NCBI GenBank assembly: GCA_947477655.1
Contig: CANJTS010000001.1
Span: 62,001 to 126,000, forward strand
Length of the DNA stretch: 64,000 bases
From: CAILUG01 sp903844415
Lineage (GTDB): Bacteria; Pseudomonadota; Gammaproteobacteria; Pseudomonadales; Pseudohongiellaceae
Direction: 5' to 3'
In this document: piece by piece, positions 17,788 through 26,940 of the stretch
Position numbering within the stretch: the stretch's first letter is position 1
Layout of the letters: each line of letters opens with the position of its first letter
Made by a program: the position numbers and the translations under genes
Notes under the pieces: model-generated
What the model saw: the letters and a program-made list of their open reading frames with translations, nothing else
The model's database searches: none
What the model was told of the DNA's origin: nothing

Positions 17788-19113
17788 TTACTCAGTAACA
17801 TTTCCCAAGGTAGAAGAATCAGGTTTAAGCAACCATTCATCCGCTGTCGACAGTGGCGCATCAAGAGTATTTAGAAATAACTCAAGTTGCCCCAGTTGTT
17901 TTTTACTTAAACCCAAGGGCTTAGCTTCGTTATGCCCGATAAGAGCCAAAGGTGCTGCATTGTAATGCTCCATCACCTGCGCCAAAGTTGATAGCTGGCC
18001 TTTATGCATATAAGGCGCCGTGCCACCTAAATTACGTAGTGATGGTGTACGCATGGATCCCAACACCACAGACCCCGTTCGCATGTAAGTAAACTCCTGG
18101 CATTGATGCGACATTTCGTCACTGAATGGGCCCAGACAATTAAATGGATCATTTTTGAGAATTTCAACACCTTTGCTGCGACCTTGATCCGGCACTTCAC
18201 CAGGGAATGGAAGTAACCCTGTATTATGAAATTCGTTGTTGGAGAAAAGCGGCCCGTTATGACATTGCAAGCAACCTGCTTCTCCTATAAACAAACGTAA
18301 TCCTTCAATTTCTTGGGAATTGAAAAGTTCCTTGGCAGGCACAGTGTCGTCTTCGTGAAGTACTGCGTTTACGTATTCATCAAACCGCGCAGGTCCAGGC
18401 ATGAGTTTACGCTCATAGGCTGCAAGCACTTTGCCTAAATTGGCAAACACTTGAGAAAGCAGATATTGATCAGCGGCCGTCATATTCAACCAAGCTTGAT
18501 TCCAGAGGGGATAAGACATTGGCCCTGCATTCTCAGGAAAACGGCTAGTATCGTTAAAATCAGGCAACTCGCCGAACAGCTCTACATAAGTCTTTGCATA
18601 GAAAGAATCATTACTGATTAATCGGGCCAGATACATTCTGTTACTGCCTTGTTCTGCGGGGTCTTCCAAAGGTGAAAGTGCTTGAGACCATTGACTATCT
18701 TTACGTCCATCCCAATACAGCCATGGGCTATATGCTGAACCAACAATACTTGGAGTGTTACGTTGTGACTGTCCAAGCGCTACTGCTTTGCTCAATCCGT
18801 CGCTAAACCGGCGTTGGGGTTGGTGGCACGTGGCACAGGCTACCTTGCCATTGCCACTAAGCCTAGTATCGAAAAATAACGATTGTCCAAACTTTGCAGC
18901 GTGTAAATTGTCAGCAACAGCATTACTAGGATCAGGTTTTAGTACTGGGAGATTCGCGATGTTTAGTGTGTTTAAAATGGATTTTTCTGCTTGAGTCCAT
19001 GGTGGTGGTCTAGATTCTGACCACCACAGCAAAATCAGGAGCAATAAAAAACAAATACCTACCACGAAAATTATAGGTTTGATCTTGGCTGCAATGCTGC
19101 CAAAACGGCTCAT
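17788..19113 (-). CDS. Membrane-anchored dihaem cytochrome c peroxidase / MauG family protein
   Basis: A 441-residue protein with an N-terminal transmembrane helix (about 13-31) and two c-haem sites, CATCH (93-97) and CLQCH (281-285), each leading a cytochrome domain. YWDGR (133-137) and MRTPSLRN are common to CcpA/MauG proteins. It should face the periplasm and reduce peroxide or carry out oxidative chemistry on a partner. Its ATG overlaps the stop of the YtkA-like gene (ATGA), so the two are co-translated, and both lie downstream of the oxidase genes on the same strand. Confidence 0.9.
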   Translation of the reverse strand: MSRFGSIAAKIKPIIFVVGICFLLLLILLWWSESRPPPWTQAEKSILNTLNIANLPVLKPDPSNAVADNLHAAKFGQSLFFDTRLSGNGKVACATCHQPQRRFSDGLSKAVALGQSQRNTPSIVGSAYSPWLYWDGRKDSQWSQALSPLEDPAEQGSNRMYLARLISNDSFYAKTYVELFGELPDFNDTSRFPENAGPMSYPLWNQAWLNMTAADQYLLSQVFANLGKVLAAYERKLMPGPARFDEYVNAVLHEDDTVPAKELFNSQEIEGLRLFIGEAGCLQCHNGPLFSNNEFHNTGLLPFPGEVPDQGRSKGVEILKNDPFNCLGPFSDEMSHQCQEFTYMRTGSVVLGSMRTPSLRNLGGTAPYMHKGQLSTLAQVMEHYNAAPLALIGHNEAKPLGLSKKQLGQLELFLNTLDAPLSTADEWLLKPDSSTLGNVTE

Positions 19114-20147
19114 AACGTTACAGAGATCAAAACAGTATCCATGAAATCAACAGTGGTAATGACTAAATTGAGTACCCAGTCTCCCTGCATGTGAAAGCGA
19201 ATCCCTTCAACTCTATAATCTCCGTTGCCAAGGTACTGTGTCATTACAGGATTAGTAGGAAAACCATGATTATGGACAGGCATGCCACCAGTCAAAGTGA
19301 TAAGAGCATTTGCCACTGGCATTCCATTTTGATCTTGCAGATGTAACGTCCAGTTATGCATCTGGTTTATGGGCAGGGGGTTTATTTCACTGTTGAAAGT
19401 TACTGTTAACGACCTGCTGTCAGATACCCAGCTTGGTTGAGCTCGCGTTGTTTCAGATGATGCCCCCATGAGCAAAAATGATGTAGCGAAAATCAACATT
19501 GGTCGGCACTTTATTACAAATCCATTGCGCTTGTTTGACTTTGTCTTTGTAGCAATGCGCCAACGGCCAAACCCTCCTGAAGATGTCCAATAAATTAGCT
19601 GCGCAAGCAGCGCAAAACAGACAAACAAGGGGATCAATCCCCAGCTATTTACCCCAACGCTAAACGGGAAAACCGCCGAATAATATTGATCAGTCTGTGG
19701 GTGCTTCACCGTCACAATGCCCAAAAAATTTCCTTCTTGTTCAAAATTATGGAGCGCAGTAAAAACCTGAGGTTCAATTGTTGGGGGCTGATAAAACACG
19801 GTAATCGCGTCAATATCTTTTATAGCTTGTACATCTTCCAATTTTGCAAAACGTCCCTTACCTGTAATGTTATTGATAATCCGAAATTCAATTGGAACAT
19901 TGGCGAGTTCCTGGTGCCGATACTCCATAACAAAAATTGATTCGCCGGAAGCAGGTATATCTTCACAAAATTCTCTTTCTTTGCTTGCCAACGGCTGAAA
20001 TATTTTAAAGTGCGATGTGTAAAAACCAATCTTGATCAAACACAAATCACCTTCAGCAACTACACTACCGTGAGCAAGGAGAGATGGGGCATACAGAACA
20101 AACAAGAGGGATGACACTAACAAGTTGATGGATCGCATAATATTCAT
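19110..20147 (-). CDS. Exported membrane protein with YtkA/FixH-like C-terminal domain
   Basis: A 345-residue protein of unassigned function. It has a signal peptide (to about residue 25, LLAHGS), an extracytoplasmic domain (about 26-165), a transmembrane helix (about 168-188, WGLIPLFVCFALLAQLIYW), a second hydrophobic segment (about 216-232) and a C-terminal domain (about 240-345). That last domain has the beta-sandwich pattern of YtkA/FixH proteins (LHLQDQNGMPVANALITLTGGMP, then HNHG, then FHMQGDWVLNL). Histidines in MPVHNHG could bind metal. Overlap with the dihaem gene suggests a joint role, perhaps in copper or haem delivery to the oxidase; this is inference. Confidence 0.75.
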   Translation of the reverse strand: MNIMRSINLLVSSLLFVLYAPSLLAHGSVVAEGDLCLIKIGFYTSHFKIFQPLASKEREFCEDIPASGESIFVMEYRHQELANVPIEFRIINNITGKGRFAKLEDVQAIKDIDAITVFYQPPTIEPQVFTALHNFEQEGNFLGIVTVKHPQTDQYYSAVFPFSVGVNSWGLIPLFVCFALLAQLIYWTSSGGFGRWRIATKTKSNKRNGFVIKCRPMLIFATSFLLMGASSETTRAQPSWVSDSRSLTVTFNSEINPLPINQMHNWTLHLQDQNGMPVANALITLTGGMPVHNHGFPTNPVMTQYLGNGDYRVEGIRFHMQGDWVLNLVITTVDFMDTVLISVTL

Positions 20148-20186
20148 TGTGCAACCTCACCTTGTTCGCTTGATAACATCTGAAAT

Positions 20187-20229
20187 TGAAAACTATTTAA
20201 AGCACTGTCTGAATCATCAGGCAGTGCTT
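20187..20229 (-). terminator. Probable terminator of the cytochrome oxidase operon
   Basis: AAGCACTG-T-CTGA (20200-20212) pairs with TCAG-G-CAGTGCTT (20217-20229) through one wobble position, giving a 13-bp stem with a 4-base loop. On the minus strand it is followed by TTAAATAGTTTT. It lies between subunit IV and the YtkA-like gene. Confidence 0.55.
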
Positions 20230-20245
20230 AAGTTAATTATTCGAT

Positions 20246-20671
20246 CTAATGCTCCGCGGCAGCTTCACCTGCGTGAACATCACTGACATGAATTCTGACT
20301 GCAGCTTCCGGTTGCCCCAAATGGTCTATACGGGTACCAAAAGTATAATTCGCTTCAGATGACATAAGCCCAATTAACACCAACAAAACTGTGGGCGGAG
20401 CGAGGATTGCACTAATAAGCGCCATCCTTTCCCACATCACATGCATGAATATGGCAACAATAAAACCAGCCTTGAGTAACATGAATATAATAATCAGGGT
20501 CCAGCGAACTATGCCCTGAAAATCAAAATAATCCACCATGTAGGAAAAGCTACTCAACACAAAGAGCAGAATCCAGACTTTCAGATAAACACCAATAGGG
20601 TGCTGATCTGCCATTGCCTGCTCATTTCTTGTTTGGTTATTACCTGTTTGTGCTAAAACTGAATGATCCAT
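20246..20671 (-). CDS. Cytochrome c oxidase subunit IV-like protein
   Basis: A 141-residue protein with three predicted transmembrane helices (about 30-48, 57-77, 86-104 in the chosen frame) and a histidine between helices (IFMHVMWERM), the pattern of prokaryotic subunit IV / CyoD-type small subunits. The frame extends up to 20737, but that would run 58 bases into the subunit III gene; the ATG at 20671 (MDHSVLAQ) follows GAGGG and gives a usual length. The C-terminus is a soluble tail rich in His and Ala. Confidence 0.8.
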   Translation of the reverse strand: MDHSVLAQTGNNQTRNEQAMADQHPIGVYLKVWILLFVLSSFSYMVDYFDFQGIVRWTLIIIFMLLKAGFIVAIFMHVMWERMALISAILAPPTVLLVLIGLMSSEANYTFGTRIDHLGQPEAAVRIHVSDVHAGEAAAEH

Positions 20672-20679
20672 ACCGCCCT

Positions 20680-21351
20680 CTACCATAGATAGAAAAATGC
20701 AAAAATAAACACCCAAACCAAGTCCACAAAGTGCCAATAAAGACCGGCTATTTCTATGATGTCATAATTGTTTTTGCGATCGTAGTCGCCCTTCAATACT
20801 TTGCTGGCCACAATGGAGAGGTACAACACTCCAATTGATACGTGCAAACCATGGAACCCCGTGACCATGAAGAAAACCGAACCAAACTGTGGAGCTCCAA
20901 AAGGATTCGACCACGGTCTGACACCTTCACCGATCAATTTTGTCCATTCAAAAGCTTGCATACCAACAAATGACGCACCTAATGCGGCAGTGCAAAACAT
21001 GAACATCGCAATTTTTTTCTTATCCCGAAAATGCGAATAACGCACAGCCAAAGCCATGGTGCCACTGCTGGTAATCAGAATGAATGTCATAATCGCAATC
21101 AGGATTAACGGAATATTTTTACCAAACAATGTCAATGCAAATACTTCACTTGGATAAGGCCAAGGATCAGTCGTGGTCATCCTGACATTCATGTAACCAA
21201 CAAGGAAACAGCTAAAAATAAAAGTATCACTGATGAGGAAAATCCACATCATTAACTTGCCCCAGGGCACATGAAAAGCCTGTTTTTGATCTGACCAGTC
21301 CTGCACGACGCTTTGAAGGTGACCAGTTTTTTGTAAGCTGTGATCAGTCAT
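20680..21351 (-). CDS. ctaE: Cytochrome c oxidase subunit III
   Basis: A 223-residue membrane subunit. Family features include WGKLMMWIFLISDTFIFS in the first helix, TGFHGLHVSIGVLYL and the end GLYWHFVDLVWVFIFAFFYLW. Seven hydrophobic segments are visible, or six depending on the cut-off. It starts 9 bases after the preceding subunit III-like gene and is followed by subunit IV. Having two subunit III-type genes in a row recalls the Bradyrhizobium CoxMNOP arrangement. Confidence 0.92.
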   Translation of the reverse strand: MTDHSLQKTGHLQSVVQDWSDQKQAFHVPWGKLMMWIFLISDTFIFSCFLVGYMNVRMTTTDPWPYPSEVFALTLFGKNIPLILIAIMTFILITSSGTMALAVRYSHFRDKKKIAMFMFCTAALGASFVGMQAFEWTKLIGEGVRPWSNPFGAPQFGSVFFMVTGFHGLHVSIGVLYLSIVASKVLKGDYDRKNNYDIIEIAGLYWHFVDLVWVFIFAFFYLW

Positions 21352-21360
21352 GTATTTGTC

Positions 21361-21984
21361 CTAGGTATTCGAAAACAACGCAAAAATAGCTAACCATACA
21401 AGTAATAGAAAATGCCAATAAAAGGTGCATAGTTCCACACTAAGCTTTACTGTTTGGGGACTGGCGCCGGACCATACTTTTACTCCGGCTCTAATCCAAA
21501 CCCATAATCCTCCTAATATATGCAGTGCATGTATGCCTGTCAGAACATAGAAAAATGAATTAGCTGGATTGTTGTAGACGTAGAACCCGGCACCAAACAT
21601 TTGTTGCCATACTGTTATTTGTCCAAAAACGAAGCCTAAGGTCAGAACAGCGCCAATCAGCAGCCCCAGTTTAACTTTGTTGTTATTGTCATGACTGAGT
21701 ACATGGTGGGTCCATTGCAGCGCCAGACTTCCCATGAACAACAAAAATGTGTTCAACCATAACAACTGCGATTCTGGCATAGGTCGCCAGTCAGCAAGCC
21801 CCATACGGATAAAATAGGCCGTAATAAACAAACCAAACATTACACTGATTACGCCTAGGAAAAACATCAGCGCAACTTTTTGTGCAGGCATTAGCGAAGC
21901 CTGACTTGCTACAACAGTAAGACCACCCACCGTTGGTTGAGTATTTTCCCAGGGTTTTTCAGCCAGAGCACGAAACGGGTTCAT
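21361..21984 (-). CDS. Second cytochrome c oxidase subunit III-like protein
   Basis: A 207-residue membrane protein with five predicted helices. TGIHALHILGGLWVW and FYWHFLLLVWLAIFALF match the end of subunit III, so it belongs to the heme-copper oxidase subunit III family but is shorter and distinct from the neighbour at 20680-21351. Its ATG overlaps the subunit I stop by one base. It probably corresponds to the CoxO/CoxP type of extra subunit in caa3-like oxidases. Confidence 0.88.
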   Translation of the reverse strand: MNPFRALAEKPWENTQPTVGGLTVVASQASLMPAQKVALMFFLGVISVMFGLFITAYFIRMGLADWRPMPESQLLWLNTFLLFMGSLALQWTHHVLSHDNNNKVKLGLLIGAVLTLGFVFGQITVWQQMFGAGFYVYNNPANSFFYVLTGIHALHILGGLWVWIRAGVKVWSGASPQTVKLSVELCTFYWHFLLLVWLAIFALFSNT

Positions 21985-23765
21985 TAACCATGTTCCTCGC
22001 TGCGGTCAACAAATTTGCCAACTCCTGGCTGCATCACCACTTCTTCAGGAGGCATATTCTGCGGGACGAAATCGTCCTTAACTCCGGGCGCGGCATATTC
22101 GTATGCCCAGCGATAAACTACCGGTAATTTTGCGCCCCAATTGCCATGATGCGGGGGGGTATGAGGTGTCTGCCATTCCAGTGAAGTTGCTTCCCAGGGA
22201 TTGTGTCCCGCTGGTTTGCCATTACGCAGACTCCAGATAATATTGAATATAAAGACTAGCTGCATTACACCGACAAATATCGCCGCCTGGGTAATATTGG
22301 CATTCAAGGCCATAGCAGAATCAGGAATGAAGCTGGTTTCGCCAAGTGCATAATAACGGCGTGGAACACCCAGGAAGCCCAGATAATGCATAGGCAAATA
22401 GATGGCGTAAGTGCCTAGGAAAGTTGCCCAGAAATGGATCTTACCCAAGGTTACGTTAAACATTTTGCCGCTCAATTTCGGAAACCAGTGATAGAGAGAA
22501 GCAAACAACACCATGATCGGAGACACACCCATTACCATGTGGAAATGCGCAACCACGAAGAAGGTATCTGACAAGGGTAAATCTACAGTGACGTTGCCCA
22601 GAAAAATTCCAGTCAATCCGCCGTGGATGAACGTAAAGATAAACCCCATCGCGAATAACATTGGAACAGTCATTCGAATGTTGCCATGCCACAGAGTTAA
22701 CACCCAGTTGTATACTTTGATAGCCGTTGGTACTGCAATAATCAGGGTTGTAAAGGCGAAGAAAAACCCAAAATATGGATTCATGCCGCTAACATACATG
22801 TGGTGAGCCCAAACAATAAAGCTCAAGGCACCAATAATCACAATTGCCCACACCATCATACGATAGCCGAAAATGTTTTTGCGGGCATGTGTACTGAGTA
22901 CATCAGACACCAGACCGAAAGCCGGCAACGCGACAATGTAAACTTCGGGGTGACCAAAGAACCAGAACAGATGTTGAAACAATACTGGGCTGCCACCTGC
23001 GTGCTCAAGTGGCTCCCCTAATGACATAACCGCAGGCAAGAAAAAGCTAGTGCCCAATAACTTATCAAAGGTCATCATTACCGCACTAACAAACAGCGCG
23101 GGAAATGCGAACAGACCCAGAATGGTTGCAACAAATATGCCCCAAACAGACAAAGGCATACGCATGAGTGTCATTCCATGGGTGCGTGCCTGTAATACTG
23201 TTGTTACATAGTTCAAACCCCCCATCGTGAAAGCAACTACGAAAACAGCGAGCGACCCCAGCATCAATAGGATCCCTAGGTCTGCACCAGCTGTGCCTCT
23301 TAGAATTGACTGTGGCGGATATAAGGTCCAGCCGGCGCCAGTTGGACCACCGGATACAAAAAAACTTGTCAGCAGAATAATTACAGAGAGCAGATAGAAC
23401 CAAAAACTGAGCATATTCAGATAGGGAAACACCATATCCCTGGCACCTATTTGCAAAGGAATCAGATAATTTCCGAAGCCACCCAGAAACAGGGCAGTAA
23501 GCAGATATATCACCATAATCATGCCGTGCATGGTGACAAATTGCATATAGTTGCTAGGGTCAATAAACGCAAAAGTATTGGGGTAACCTAGCTGCAAACG
23601 CATCAATCCAGACAGCACCAAAGCTATTAAACCAACAAAAATAGCTGTGCCGCCGTATTGGATCGCAATAACCTTATGATCCTGACTCCATACATATTTG
23701 CTTATGAATGTGTGGGGGTCGTGCAACTCTGAAGGCTGATCTGCTAATGGTATATATGTTGTCAT
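21984..23765 (-). CDS. ctaD: Cytochrome c oxidase subunit I (A1-type haem-copper oxidase)
   Basis: A 593-residue catalytic subunit with twelve core helices. The active-site motif GHPEVYI has the Glu typical of A1-type D-channel oxidases and the His-Tyr pair. HHMY supplies two CuB histidines, and VAHFHMVMG carries the high-spin and low-spin haem ligands. GGFGNYLIP is the D-channel asparagine region. It reduces oxygen to water in the inner membrane with proton pumping. Whether haem A or haem O is bound cannot be read here, since ctaA is not nearby. Confidence 0.96.
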   Translation of the reverse strand: MTTYIPLADQPSELHDPHTFISKYVWSQDHKVIAIQYGGTAIFVGLIALVLSGLMRLQLGYPNTFAFIDPSNYMQFVTMHGMIMVIYLLTALFLGGFGNYLIPLQIGARDMVFPYLNMLSFWFYLLSVIILLTSFFVSGGPTGAGWTLYPPQSILRGTAGADLGILLMLGSLAVFVVAFTMGGLNYVTTVLQARTHGMTLMRMPLSVWGIFVATILGLFAFPALFVSAVMMTFDKLLGTSFFLPAVMSLGEPLEHAGGSPVLFQHLFWFFGHPEVYIVALPAFGLVSDVLSTHARKNIFGYRMMVWAIVIIGALSFIVWAHHMYVSGMNPYFGFFFAFTTLIIAVPTAIKVYNWVLTLWHGNIRMTVPMLFAMGFIFTFIHGGLTGIFLGNVTVDLPLSDTFFVVAHFHMVMGVSPIMVLFASLYHWFPKLSGKMFNVTLGKIHFWATFLGTYAIYLPMHYLGFLGVPRRYYALGETSFIPDSAMALNANITQAAIFVGVMQLVFIFNIIWSLRNGKPAGHNPWEATSLEWQTPHTPPHHGNWGAKLPVVYRWAYEYAAPGVKDDFVPQNMPPEEVVMQPGVGKFVDRSEEHG

Positions 23766-23898
23766 CTAGTTTTCCTCATCACTGCTGTGTACAACCTGAC
23801 ATCGATTCCTGTCAGAGCGCCCGTGCATCCCAAATATAAATTGTTGTATGTCTTAACCACTTTCAGCCATCTAATGACACATGAACTCTTAGAGCTCA

Positions 23899-25257
23899 CT
23901 ATCGAAGCGTGTTGATGTACGCCACCACATCATTGATAGCCTGATCGTCTCCAAGTGCCTGCACCATAGAAGTCATCTGGTGACCATATTCATCACCTGG
24001 GTGAGTACCACGTACTCCGGTTTTAAAATATTGCAGTTGACGAACAAGATACCAATCACTCATCCCGGAAAGTTTTGGCGCATTCACGGCCCAAATACCC
24101 TCGCCACTTTCAGAGTGACAAACTCCACAAGTCGGTTCAAATAAAGAACGGCCATTATCGATATTACCTGTAACTGTAACCGGTGCTGGTACATCAGGTA
24201 AGGTTTTTATGTAGGCTGCAACATTACTGACAATCGCATCGCTGGCAAGTACGGCTGCCATAGGCGCCATTTGCGCGCCATACAAATCACCTGCGTTGGT
24301 ACCTCGTATACCTTGTTTGTAATACGAAATTTGGCGGCGCACGTACCAATCTTCCTGCCCGGCTAACCTTGGCGCGTTAAGAGCCACATTACCTTCACCG
24401 TTAGGACCATGACAGGCAGCACATACCGCATACATTGCCTGACCTAGTTGCGGGTCACCCGCAGCTTGAGCGTTGAACTGGGCGTATGTCATATTGCTGG
24501 CAAGCCATTGGTTGTAGCTGTTTTCATCCTCTACTACTACGGTGCCACGCATTACATGGTGCGCCAGGCCACAGAATTCTTCACACAAAATATCGTAAGT
24601 GCCTGCAACTGTCGGCGTGAGCCAGATATAAGTCACGGAACCTGGTACCAAATCCATCTTTACCCGGAATTGGGCAACGGCATAATCATGCAATACATCT
24701 TTAGATCGAAGTAAAAGCTTTACGGGACGATTAAGCGGCAAATGCATTTGTTGACTTGAAACCAGAATATCATCTTGGCCATTAGGATCGTCAGCATCCA
24801 TACCGAAGGGGTTTTTTGCGGTTATCAAACTACCGTCTGCAGCACCAAGCAAGCCATCCGCACCTGGGTAGCGATAACTCCATTGCCATTGCTGACCAAC
24901 AACCTCAACTTCATGTGCATCAGCCGGCACGTTTACAAAATCAGCCCAAACAAACAAACCTGGCGCCAACATTGCGGCGACCCCAATGCTGGTAAGAACA
25001 GTAAGCCAGATTTCTAGTTTTTTGTTTTCTGGTTCATATTTTGCGCGCCGGTCTTTGTTGTACCTGAATTTATAAATTGCATATGCCGTGAACAAATTCA
25101 GGGTGATAAAAACAAACCCTGTAACCCAAAAGGTGATATTAATTGTATCGTCAATGGTGCCCCAGTTAGAGGCAAGAGGAACAAGCCACCATGGGCTCAT
25201 GAAATGCAAAGCAACAGAAATTATAACAAGCAAAACAAGCGCAATGACAAATGGCAT
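23899..25257 (-). CDS. ctaC: Cytochrome c oxidase subunit II with two C-terminal cytochrome c domains
   Basis: A 452-residue subunit. Two N-terminal helices (about 2-20 and 41-62; a third hydrophobic stretch at 85-104) precede the CuA domain, whose ligands H190, C225, C229, H233 and M236 are all present (CEEFCGLAHHVM). Two fused cytochrome c modules follow, with CAACH (279-283) and CGVCH (377-381); each has a GQEDWYVRRQISYY or SDWYLVRQLQYF repeat typical of the tandem cytochrome c4-like fold. This makes the enzyme caa3-like, able to take electrons from cytochrome c or directly from the bc1 complex. Confidence 0.95.
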   Translation of the reverse strand: MPFVIALVLLVIISVALHFMSPWWLVPLASNWGTIDDTINITFWVTGFVFITLNLFTAYAIYKFRYNKDRRAKYEPENKKLEIWLTVLTSIGVAAMLAPGLFVWADFVNVPADAHEVEVVGQQWQWSYRYPGADGLLGAADGSLITAKNPFGMDADDPNGQDDILVSSQQMHLPLNRPVKLLLRSKDVLHDYAVAQFRVKMDLVPGSVTYIWLTPTVAGTYDILCEEFCGLAHHVMRGTVVVEDENSYNQWLASNMTYAQFNAQAAGDPQLGQAMYAVCAACHGPNGEGNVALNAPRLAGQEDWYVRRQISYYKQGIRGTNAGDLYGAQMAPMAAVLASDAIVSNVAAYIKTLPDVPAPVTVTGNIDNGRSLFEPTCGVCHSESGEGIWAVNAPKLSGMSDWYLVRQLQYFKTGVRGTHPGDEYGHQMTSMVQALGDDQAINDVVAYINTLR

Positions 25258-25527
25258 ATCGTTCTAATCCTTATCGGGCCCTTGACGGGGAAAATCCAAC
25301 CTAGCGATCACCCTTGGCCTGCCTACCAACTGAAATGTGGGTATTGGGTGTAGCCATTAACAATCTATCTATCAAACTTTAATAAAATATTTGGCATTAC
25401 TTTAAGCAAAGCTCATAACACTAGAGTCACTGACAGTCACTGTGAGTGATACAACCAATGGAGCGACAAAAAACATCGAGCCTTAGGATGATGTATCACC
25501 TAAATTTATAAAGGAATATGTGGTTTT

Positions 25528-25558
25528 GATTGATGCGATTGATGCGATTGATGCGATT
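25528..25558. repeat. Tandem 9-base repeat GATTGATGC
   Basis: Three perfect head-to-tail copies of GATTGATGC (25528-25554) and a partial fourth (GATT). No gene covers it. Such short arrays often vary in copy number by slippage. Confidence 0.9.
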
Positions 25559-25682
25559 AATAGACAATTCTTCTGCGAGCTAAAAATCATAAATTTGCAA
25601 ACGAATATATCAATGCCGTTCAATGTTCTAATCCTTTAATACAAGTGTGAAAACATGAATAAAGCTGACATCTACACTCACC

Positions 25683-25730
25683 ATTCAACTACCAACTACA
25701 TTCAACTACATTCAACTACATTATTCAACT
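25683..25730. repeat. Tandem 10-base repeat ATTCAACTAC
   Basis: Perfect copies at 25683-25692, 25700-25709 and 25710-25719, with degenerate copies CAACTAC (25693-25699) and ATTCAACTAG (25723-25732) around them. No gene covers it. Confidence 0.85.
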
Positions 25731-25946
25731 AGCAAAAACTACACTTTTTCAATTCAAGCGATATCTGCCCAGCATACAATTTTTGACCACTTACACCGTT
25801 AGCGCCTACCCGATGTAAAAGAATTAAAATTTAATTTTTTTAACCCTGTTTTTGGGTTGCTGGTTCTGTAGAGCCATCTGTGGCACCACTTTAGTACCAC
25901 GTATAGAGCCAACCACACCACTGATTACACCTTCAAAGCAACAACC

Positions 25947-26480
25947 CTACACCAGTTTTGGGCTGCAAAAAGGGTTATAAAACAATGGGTCAAGACCTAC
26001 AAGCTGAGCTTCTGGATGCAACCTAGACATCATTGCGTGTACTTTTTCTTCCTCTGCTCGATGCGTATAAACCAAAATCAGAAATTTTCCAGCCTCAATT
26101 TCATCGTGGAAACGCAGCAACTTTTTATTTTCTGTAGATATCCCAACAAGACCACCCTGCCAAGCACCGAAACAGGTTAACAAGAACACCATTCCAAGGT
26201 ATGCGATTAGCGGAACTTCAGTACCAAACGGTTCACACAAGGAAATGAAGCTGGCGAAAATAAGACCAAGCAGAAAACCTATTGCAGCCCCGAGCAAGCC
26301 CTCACGAACAAAATCCAAAGTTTCAAGGTAATTAGACGAATGCAAATGTTTACGCTGCAAGCCTGCTTCATTCTTGCTGATTATGTGTATAAACCAGTCA
26401 TTGACACCAGAATTGTGTAGATCGTCTGAAGCACGGCCTGTATCTGCCAGAGTAGGTAACAAATAGTAAAAACATTTCAT
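25947..26480 (-). CDS. Conserved-type membrane protein of unknown function
   Basis: A 177-residue protein that I do not recognise with certainty. An N-terminal soluble part (about 1-58) is followed by two glycine-rich hydrophobic segments (about 62-82, EGLLGAAIGFLLGLIFASF, and 88-112, ending in GAWQGGLVGIS) and a soluble tail (about 113-177) with the pattern GKFLILVYTHRAEEEKVHAMM. The shape recalls small stress-related membrane proteins of the DUF1269 type, but the match is only structural. It stands alone between the oxidase and haem O synthase genes. Confidence 0.65.
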   Translation of the reverse strand: MKCFYYLLPTLADTGRASDDLHNSGVNDWFIHIISKNEAGLQRKHLHSSNYLETLDFVREGLLGAAIGFLLGLIFASFISLCEPFGTEVPLIAYLGMVFLLTCFGAWQGGLVGISTENKKLLRFHDEIEAGKFLILVYTHRAEEEKVHAMMSRLHPEAQLVGLDPLFYNPFCSPKLV

Positions 26481-26718
26481 CGCAGACCCTCTCTATTCAA
26501 CTAATGAACTAGAAGACTATGATTCTCTAATGCTTTCTATACTATCAACGCAAAATGCTTCAGCGTACCGCCAAGAAAGTACTACTAAGAGAAAAACAAT
26601 TTTATTACTACATCATGCAGACTGTTAATTCCATCGATTAAAGCCACTGCATTTCCTCTGAAATATAAATGGTTAGATATTTTTTTGCTATAGTTTTTTA
26701 ATGCATTGCTTAAAACCT

Positions 26719-26940
26719 CTATTCACTGTTTTTAATTCGTTTTTTTCCATCCCTGAATACTTTATGCGCAATAATTATCAACAAAATACAGATGACCAAG
26801 GACCCGAAAGCTGACTCAACTGCAGTGATAGTTGAATTAATGGTTAACGAGTAAATCATTTGAACAAAAGCTAGGCCGCTTACCAAATAAATTAAAACGG
26901 ACAGTCCGAGCAATAAACAACCAAGCAAATGCTGATTCAC
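26719..26940 (-). CDS. Small two-helix membrane protein
   Basis: A 73-residue predicted membrane protein with two hydrophobic helices (about 7-30 and 41-60) and a basic tail (KVFRDGKKRIKNSE, positive-inside topology). It starts with GTG, with AAGGTGG 7 bases upstream. Function unknown. The amphipathic pattern and ribosome-binding site favour a real gene, but no homologue is recognised. Confidence 0.5.
   Translation of the reverse strand: MNQHLLGCLLLGLSVLIYLVSGLAFVQMIYSLTINSTITAVESAFGSLVICILLIIIAHKVFRDGKKRIKNSE

Larger units (their letters stand above)
25258..25946. other. Long AT-rich intergenic region upstream of the oxidase operon
   Basis: About 690 bases without a credible gene. It must contain the oxidase promoter, which I could not place. 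It has two short tandem repeats (25528-25558 and 25683-25730), listed separately. No structured RNA was recognised. Confidence 0.5.
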
